Shown here: positions 60,135 through 64,000 of the stretch, piece by piece
Numbering within the stretch: the first letter of the stretch is position 1
How the letters are laid out: each line of letters opens with the position of its first letter
Source: Haliscomenobacter sp040403615
GTDB taxonomy: Bacteria > Bacteroidota > Bacteroidia > Chitinophagales > Saprospiraceae
Length of the DNA: 64,000 nucleotides
Assembly: GCF_040403615.1 (NCBI RefSeq)
Contig: NZ_JBBAKG010000002.1
Location: 62,001 to 126,000, forward strand
Direction: 5' to 3'
Notes under the pieces: model-generated
What the model was told of the DNA's origin: nothing
What the model saw: the letters and a program-made list of their open reading frames with translations, nothing else
Databases searched by the model: none
Position numbers and translations under genes: made by a program

Positions 60135-62543
60135 ATGAAAAATATTTTTGTACTCTTGATTTTCCTTTGTTTTGCGTTTTCTATGGCTGCACAAACAACT
60201 CAACTTCGAGGAAAAGTTTTGGATGCAGCAACCAATGCTCCTTTGGCTGGAGCAAACGTTCAAATAACTGGCGGAGGTGGTACCATCACCGATCAAAATG
60301 GAAATTTTGCAGTACCCTGCAATGGGGCTTTGGAGCTTTCGGTTTCCTTCATCGGTTATGAAACCGAGCGTCGTCAGGTAAAGAATTGTGGTGAAGCCGT
60401 GAATTTTTCCTTGGAACTTTCGGCGAGCGACCTCAATACCGTTGAGATCACCGCTACATCAAGTTTGAATAAATCGGTGCTGTATCAGCCATTTTCGATC
60501 GCCAAACTGGGGGAAACGGAAATCAAGCGCAGCACAGGCCTTCTGCTCGATGACGCAATAAACGTCAATATTCCCGGGGTATTCATGGAACGCAGAACCT
60601 TCTCGGCGGGTCAACAATTCAACATCCGGGGTTATGGCAATGGCGCACGCGGTACCAACGGAGTCAACAGCAACTTCGATGGCCAGGGCAGTAAAGTGTA
60701 CCTCAATGGCATTCCACTTACCGATGCGGAGGGCATCACGCTGATGGACGACATCGATTTTGGTTCTATCGGCAACGTAGAAGTGGTAAAAGGCCCGGCT
60801 GGCTCACTATACGGATTGGCCATTGCCGGGGTTGTGAATTTGAACACCATCAAACCTACTCCTGGGCAAAGTTCTTTTGGGCAAGACCTATTGGTGGGCA
60901 GTTATGGCCTGCGTCGGTACACTACCCATTTGCAGATTGCCAAAGAGCGTGCTTCTTTTCTGGTCAATTATGGCCGGCAAACCTATGATGGCTTCATGAA
61001 GCATACCGCTTCAAACAAGGACTTTGTGAATGCGCTGGGTGAATTCCACCCCAACAGCAAGCAATCGATCAATACTTATTTTGGTTTCAGCAATAGCTAC
61101 GACCAACGCAACGGTGAATTGACCAAGCAACAGTACGAGACTTTTGACTACTCTGGCAACCCTGCCTACATCAAAAACAACGCCCATTCCAATGTGACTA
61201 CTTTTAGAACTGGTGTAAGCCAGACCTATCGTTTCAACCAAAAAATTGCCAATACCACTGCCCTGTTTGGCACAGGTTTGATCAGCAATGTCAGCTCAGC
61301 GGGCGGTTGGACCGATAAGTCCTCAGTAAACTACGGATTCCGTTCTACTTTTGATACCAAATTCAGTATCGGAAAAGGTTTGACCCTGACCGGAATCACT
61401 GGAGCGGAAGGTCAAATTCAAAATGCCCAAACGCTGGGTTATCCCATGATTGCCGACAGTTTCAACCTGACAGGTTACAACATCATCGGAACTTTGCGTA
61501 GCAACCAATACACCATTTCTCGCACCATTTCAGCTTTTTCTGAATGGACACTCACTTTGCCTGCTGATTTCTCCTTATCGGCGGGTTTGGGGTACAGTGT
61601 GATGGGCATCGAACTGAATGACCGTTTTTATGTAGCCAACAACAACAATCCCCGTAATCCGAATGGTACAAACAAACCCTCGCAATACAAAGCGGAGTAC
61701 AACAACCTGTTTTCTCCCCGCTTTACCCTCAATAAGGTTTTGTCCAAGCGGGTGTCGGTTTATGCCTCTTACAGCAAAGGCTACAAAGCTCCGGTTAGTT
61801 CGTATTTCTTCATCCCGGTTACCGGCGAAGTGGTGCGTGGTTTGAAACCAGAGATTGGTACACAGTACGAAATCGGTACCAAAGGTTCGTTGTGGAATGA
61901 CCGTTTTACCTATCAAATTGCGGGTTTCTCGGCTATTTTCTCCAACAAGATGACTACCGTTGCTGTACCCAATGCCAGAAATACCGCCACTTCGTACGTG
62001 TATGTAGTCAATGGTGGACAGCAAAAAAATCAAGGTATTGAAATTGCATTGCGTGCCGTGGTGGTCAAGTCAGAGACCGGATTTTTGAAATCATTGAGTC
62101 CCTTTGCGAATTTCACTTACTCCAACTTCAAATATGAAGACTTTAAATTCCAGCAGTTGAGTTCAGATCGAAAATCGATTACCGAGGTAGATTTCAGCAA
62201 TAAAACCGTAGCGGGTGTCCCTCCGGTAACTTTCAACCTGGGTTTTGATCTGGAAACCAAAGCTGGCTTGTACGCCAACATGACTTATTCTTACCGGGAT
62301 CCGATGTACTACACTTCCGACAACGTCAACAAAACGGCAGCTTACAGCTTGCTCAATGCAAAAGTTGGTTTCCAGTATCCCATTGGCACCCATCTTGGGT
62401 TGAATGTTTATGCGGGTGCCAACAACATTTCAGGGCAGCAGTACTACAACATGGTGTTCTTGAATCAACTGCCCGATGCGTACCTGCCTGGCCCCAACAA
62501 ATCCAATTTCTTTGGCGGCTTGCAAGTCAAATACATCCTTTAA
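60135..62543 (+). CDS. TonB-dependent outer-membrane receptor, probably for iron/siderophore/haem
   Basis: About 802 residues from the ATG at 60135 (MKNIFVLLIFLCFAFSMAAQ, signal peptide). The N-terminal CarboxypepD_reg-like domain reads GKVLDAATNAPLAGANVQIT and FIGYETERRQVKNCG. The plug region is RRTFSAGQQFNIRGYGNGAR and DIDFGSIGNVEVVKGPAGSL. The barrel ends LPGPNKSNFFGGLQVKYIL. It is of the siderophore/iron receptor kind and not SusC. It is followed by the broken ABC importer of iron/haem type, which supports an iron uptake locus. An upstream in-frame start at 60084 would add 17 residues. Confidence 0.87.
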   Translation: MKNIFVLLIFLCFAFSMAAQTTQLRGKVLDAATNAPLAGANVQITGGGGTITDQNGNFAVPCNGALELSVSFIGYETERRQVKNCGEAVNFSLELSASDLNTVEITATSSLNKSVLYQPFSIAKLGETEIKRSTGLLLDDAINVNIPGVFMERRTFSAGQQFNIRGYGNGARGTNGVNSNFDGQGSKVYLNGIPLTDAEGITLMDDIDFGSIGNVEVVKGPAGSLYGLAIAGVVNLNTIKPTPGQSSFGQDLLVGSYGLRRYTTHLQIAKERASFLVNYGRQTYDGFMKHTASNKDFVNALGEFHPNSKQSINTYFGFSNSYDQRNGELTKQQYETFDYSGNPAYIKNNAHSNVTTFRTGVSQTYRFNQKIANTTALFGTGLISNVSSAGGWTDKSSVNYGFRSTFDTKFSIGKGLTLTGITGAEGQIQNAQTLGYPMIADSFNLTGYNIIGTLRSNQYTISRTISAFSEWTLTLPADFSLSAGLGYSVMGIELNDRFYVANNNNPRNPNGTNKPSQYKAEYNNLFSPRFTLNKVLSKRVSVYASYSKGYKAPVSSYFFIPVTGEVVRGLKPEIGTQYEIGTKGSLWNDRFTYQIAGFSAIFSNKMTTVAVPNARNTATSYVYVVNGGQQKNQGIEIALRAVVVKSETGFLKSLSPFANFTYSNFKYEDFKFQQLSSDRKSITEVDFSNKTVAGVPPVTFNLGFDLETKAGLYANMTYSYRDPMYYTSDNVNKTAAYSLLNAKVGFQYPIGTHLGLNVYAGANNISGQQYYNMVFLNQLPDAYLPGPNKSNFFGGLQVKYIL

Positions 62544-62552
62544 ACTCAAGCC

Positions 62553-62594
62553 ATGAAGAACCTATTGATCATTTTGGCAACGCAGAAAAATTAA
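62553..62594 (+). pseudogene. Start of a lost gene (first codons only)
   Basis: ATG at 62553 begins MKNLLIILATQKN and meets a TAA within the repeat element. The first 10 codons look like a signal-peptide start, so the original gene was probably the exported binding protein of the iron/haem locus. Copy D of the hairpin element starts at 62581, directly after these codons. Confidence 0.5.
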
Positions 62595-62693
62595 CTTCCC
62601 GATTTTGGGTTTTGAATAGGAAGTCGAACGGTTCATTTCAAGTGAGCTTCCTATTCAAAAGCCCCTCAAAAAATCGGGAAGTAATTTTTTGCG
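62581..62693 (+). repeat. Long-hairpin repeat element, copy D
   Basis: The best-preserved copy: outer arms CGCAGAAAAATTAACTTCCC plus GATTTT (62581-62606) and AAAAAATCGGGAAGTAATTT plus TTTGCG (62668-62693). Inner arms are perfect over 14 bp (62610-62623 with 62647-62660). The 23-nt loop contains AACGGTTCATTTCAAGT. A 7-nt bulge (GCCCCTC) lies on the 3' side against 3 nt on the 5' side. The element lies exactly between the first codons of a lost gene and the remaining C-terminal half of the permease gene. Confidence 0.88.
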
Positions 62694-63125
62694 CCATACT
62701 TGGTTTGCTCCTGGTCTTTTTTTCTTGTGATATTGTGCCTGGCTTTCGCGCTGCGTTACGCCAAGCACCTCAATGCCTTGATGATTGGGGAAGAAGAAGC
62801 GATGTTCTTAGGGGTCAATGTGCGAAACCTGAAAAGAAATGTCCTGGTGATCAATGTGGCGATGATTGCTGTGGCAACTGCATTTGTGGGGGTGATCGGT
62901 TTTGTTGGGCTGGTGGTACCGCATTTGTTGCGCATGCTGCACGGTTCAGACCATCGGTATTTGATTCGAAACAGTGCCCTACTGGGCGCAATCATGCTCA
63001 GTGTGGCCGATCTATTGGCACGCATGTTGCTTCGACCAGCGGAATTGCCCATTGGCATCGTTACCTCTTTGGTAGGCGTTCCGGTATTTTTGTTGCTTTT
63101 GAGAACCAAAAAAATGTTCAACTGA
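62694..63125 (+). pseudogene. FecCD-type iron/haem ABC permease, C-terminal fragment
   Basis: About 140 residues in frame to the TGA at 63123-63125. It has the FecCD-specific blocks LRYAKHLNALMIGEEEAMFL, GVNVRNLKRNVLVINVAMIA, VGVIGFVGLVVPHLLRMLHG, RNSALLGAIMLSVADLLARM and PAELPIGIVTSLVGVPVFLL. A normal permease has about 330 residues. The N-terminal 190 or so are missing, replaced by copy D, and there is no proper start codon. It cannot form a working permease. It overlaps the ABC ATPase start by none (1 bp apart), as in the original operon. Confidence 0.9.
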
Positions 63126-63126
63126 C

Positions 63127-63717
63127 ATGTTGCGTGCAACTCACCTCACTTATGGTATTCGCGGGAAAAAATTATTGGACGATGTCTCGGTAAGTTTTTC
63201 TCCTGGTGGACTCAACCTGATCATTGGCCCCAATGGCGCCGGTAAAACCACCTTGATCAAAGCGCTTTGTCAGCAAATCAAACCCGAATCAGGGGCCGTG
63301 TATTATGGCGATACCAAGGCAACTCAGCTTTCAGTAGCCGCGCTGGCACGCATGCGGGCGGTATTGTCCCAAAACATTGAGCTGGCCTTCCCTTTATCGG
63401 TTGCGGAAGTGGTGATGATGGGGCGGTATCCCCATTTTGCTGGCACACCGAGTACCAAAGACGAATCTGCCTGCGAAGCCGCCATGCGCTTTTTTGATGT
63501 GTGGGAAATGACTGATCGAAATTACAATACGCTCAGTGGCGGAGAAAAACAGCGGACTCATTTTGCGCGGGTAGCCGCGCAAATCTGGTACCCTGCCTCT
63601 ACTGGGTTTCGCTACCTGATCCTGGACGAACCCCTTACTGCGGAACACATCCGCACGGCTTACCGCCTGGAGCCAGTGATTCGAAAGGAAGAGGGAAACT
63701 TGCATTTGTTTTTTTAA
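63127..63717 (+). pseudogene. HmuV-type haem/iron ABC ATPase with internal in-frame deletion
   Basis: A 196-residue product; HmuV/FecE-type proteins have about 255-265. Walker A (GPNGAGKTTLIKAL, about 34-41), Q-loop (RAVLSQNIELAFPLSVAEVV) and signature (TLSGGEKQRTHFARV, about 136) are intact. After Walker B (YLILDEPLT, 163-171) the sequence jumps to AEHIRTAYRLEPVIRKEEG, which in relatives comes near the C-terminus. The D-loop, the H-loop His and about 60 residues are lost, so ATP hydrolysis is unlikely. The frame is kept, and short repeats around the LT codons may have mediated the deletion. Confidence 0.85.
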
Positions 63718-63815
63718 GGGTTTCAGCACTTAAAGCTAGCAAGCTGGAATTTAACCCACCTGCTAGCACAAGTTTTCGTCTCTTTAAAGGTAAAAAAAGC
63801 AAGTCAATACCTTGA

Positions 63816-64000
63816 TCACTTTTTAGTCCGTAAATCCGCCAAAAACCGTTCCAGTTCGCTTTCGTCGTAAATCAACACCTCCCGGGCTTTGCTGCCTTCG
63901 CTCGGGCCAACAATGCCAGTCGCTTCCAATTGATCCATGATGCGGCCAGCGCGGTTGTAGCCCAGTTTGAGCCGGCGCTGAATCATGGATGTTGAGCCGT
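63816..64000 (-). CDS. ftsK: DNA translocase FtsK, C-terminal end (partial)
   Basis: The minus strand from the right edge to a TGA at 63818-63816 gives about 61 residues: STSMIQRRLKLGYNRAGRIM, DQLEATGIVGPSEGSKAREV, LIYDESELERFLADLRTKK. This is the winged-helix gamma domain of FtsK/SpoIIIE, which reads KOPS-type sequences and contacts XerD (LGYNRAGR and IVGPxEGSKAREV are diagnostic). The rest of the gene lies beyond the window. Confidence 0.92.
   Translation of the reverse strand, partial: GSTSMIQRRLKLGYNRAGRIMDQLEATGIVGPSEGSKAREVLIYDESELERFLADLRTKK

Noticed and set aside
62612..63193. Cys-rich plus-strand open frame (CGDDCCGNCICGG) that looks like a metal-binding protein
   Set aside because: It is an out-of-frame reading of the FecCD permease fragment and starts inside hairpin element D.

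Overview
The window is a chromosomal segment of a Bacteroidota bacterium, most likely of the Saprospiraceae (Haliscomenobacter-like; this is inferred from gene content and style, not from a search). Pointers are a type IX secretion C-terminal domain, a TonB receptor with a CarboxypepD-like N-terminal plug extension, promoters of the Bacteroidota form (TTG, about 20 bp, TAnnTTTG), few Shine-Dalgarno sites, and planctomycete-like propeller/cytochrome c proteins. No phage, integrase, IS transposase or CRISPR array is visible.

Layout. 1-7.4 kb: secreted proteins (YncE-like propeller fused to a phosphoesterase, a ThuA-like protein, an SGNH-propeller-HEAT-cytochrome c protein). 7.5-9.2 kb: an AT-rich cassette with a two-TM protein, a lipoprotein and a complex leader. 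9.3-15.5 kb: a tight sugar-acid operon (TIM-barrel isomerase, mandelate-racemase-type dehydratase, VOC protein, 2-hydroxyacid dehydrogenase, propeller-HEAT-cytochrome c). 15.6-25.3 kb: PGDH, then a minus-strand housekeeping run (GbsR-type regulator, gcvT, HEAT-cyclophilin lipoprotein, PBP1A, aroB, a monooxygenase-like protein, SAM hydrolase). 25.5-31.3 kb: phoH, an unresolved 28-bp tandem repeat with a 100-N assembly gap, an OsmC protein, aroA, a GNAT-like protein and an unknown protein. 31.5-44.5 kb: a T9SS cargo protein, asnS, a DCC protein, radA, folB, an acyl-CoA dehydrogenase, two OmpA-like paralogues, pabB and a coiled-coil protein. 44.6-48.2 kb: a phosphorylase-like protein, an aldehyde dehydrogenase remnant and a second cassette like that at 7.5-9.2 kb. 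48.4-54.0 kb: mqo, an APC permease and an L-fucose/rhamnose set (mutarotase, FucP, SDR). 54.4-59.1 kb: a small basic protein, an ATP-grasp-like/AstE-like pair, moaE, a TPM protein and tRNA-Thr. 59.4-64 kb: a TonB receptor followed by a decayed iron/haem ABC importer, then the C-terminus of FtsK at the edge.

Two observations stand out. First, two loci 39 kb apart share an approximately 250-bp regulatory/leader segment, each followed by a different lipoprotein with a hydrophobic glycine-rich C-terminus and a small two-TM protein. This looks like a polymorphic two-gene cassette, possibly effector and immunity (inference). Second, there is a dispersed family of hairpin elements of about 113 bp with a constant 17-nt loop core (AACGGTTCATTTCAAGT) and stems that differ between copies but remain self-complementary. 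One copy lies exactly at the breakpoint of the broken ABC importer operon, and another directly follows the aldehyde dehydrogenase remnant.
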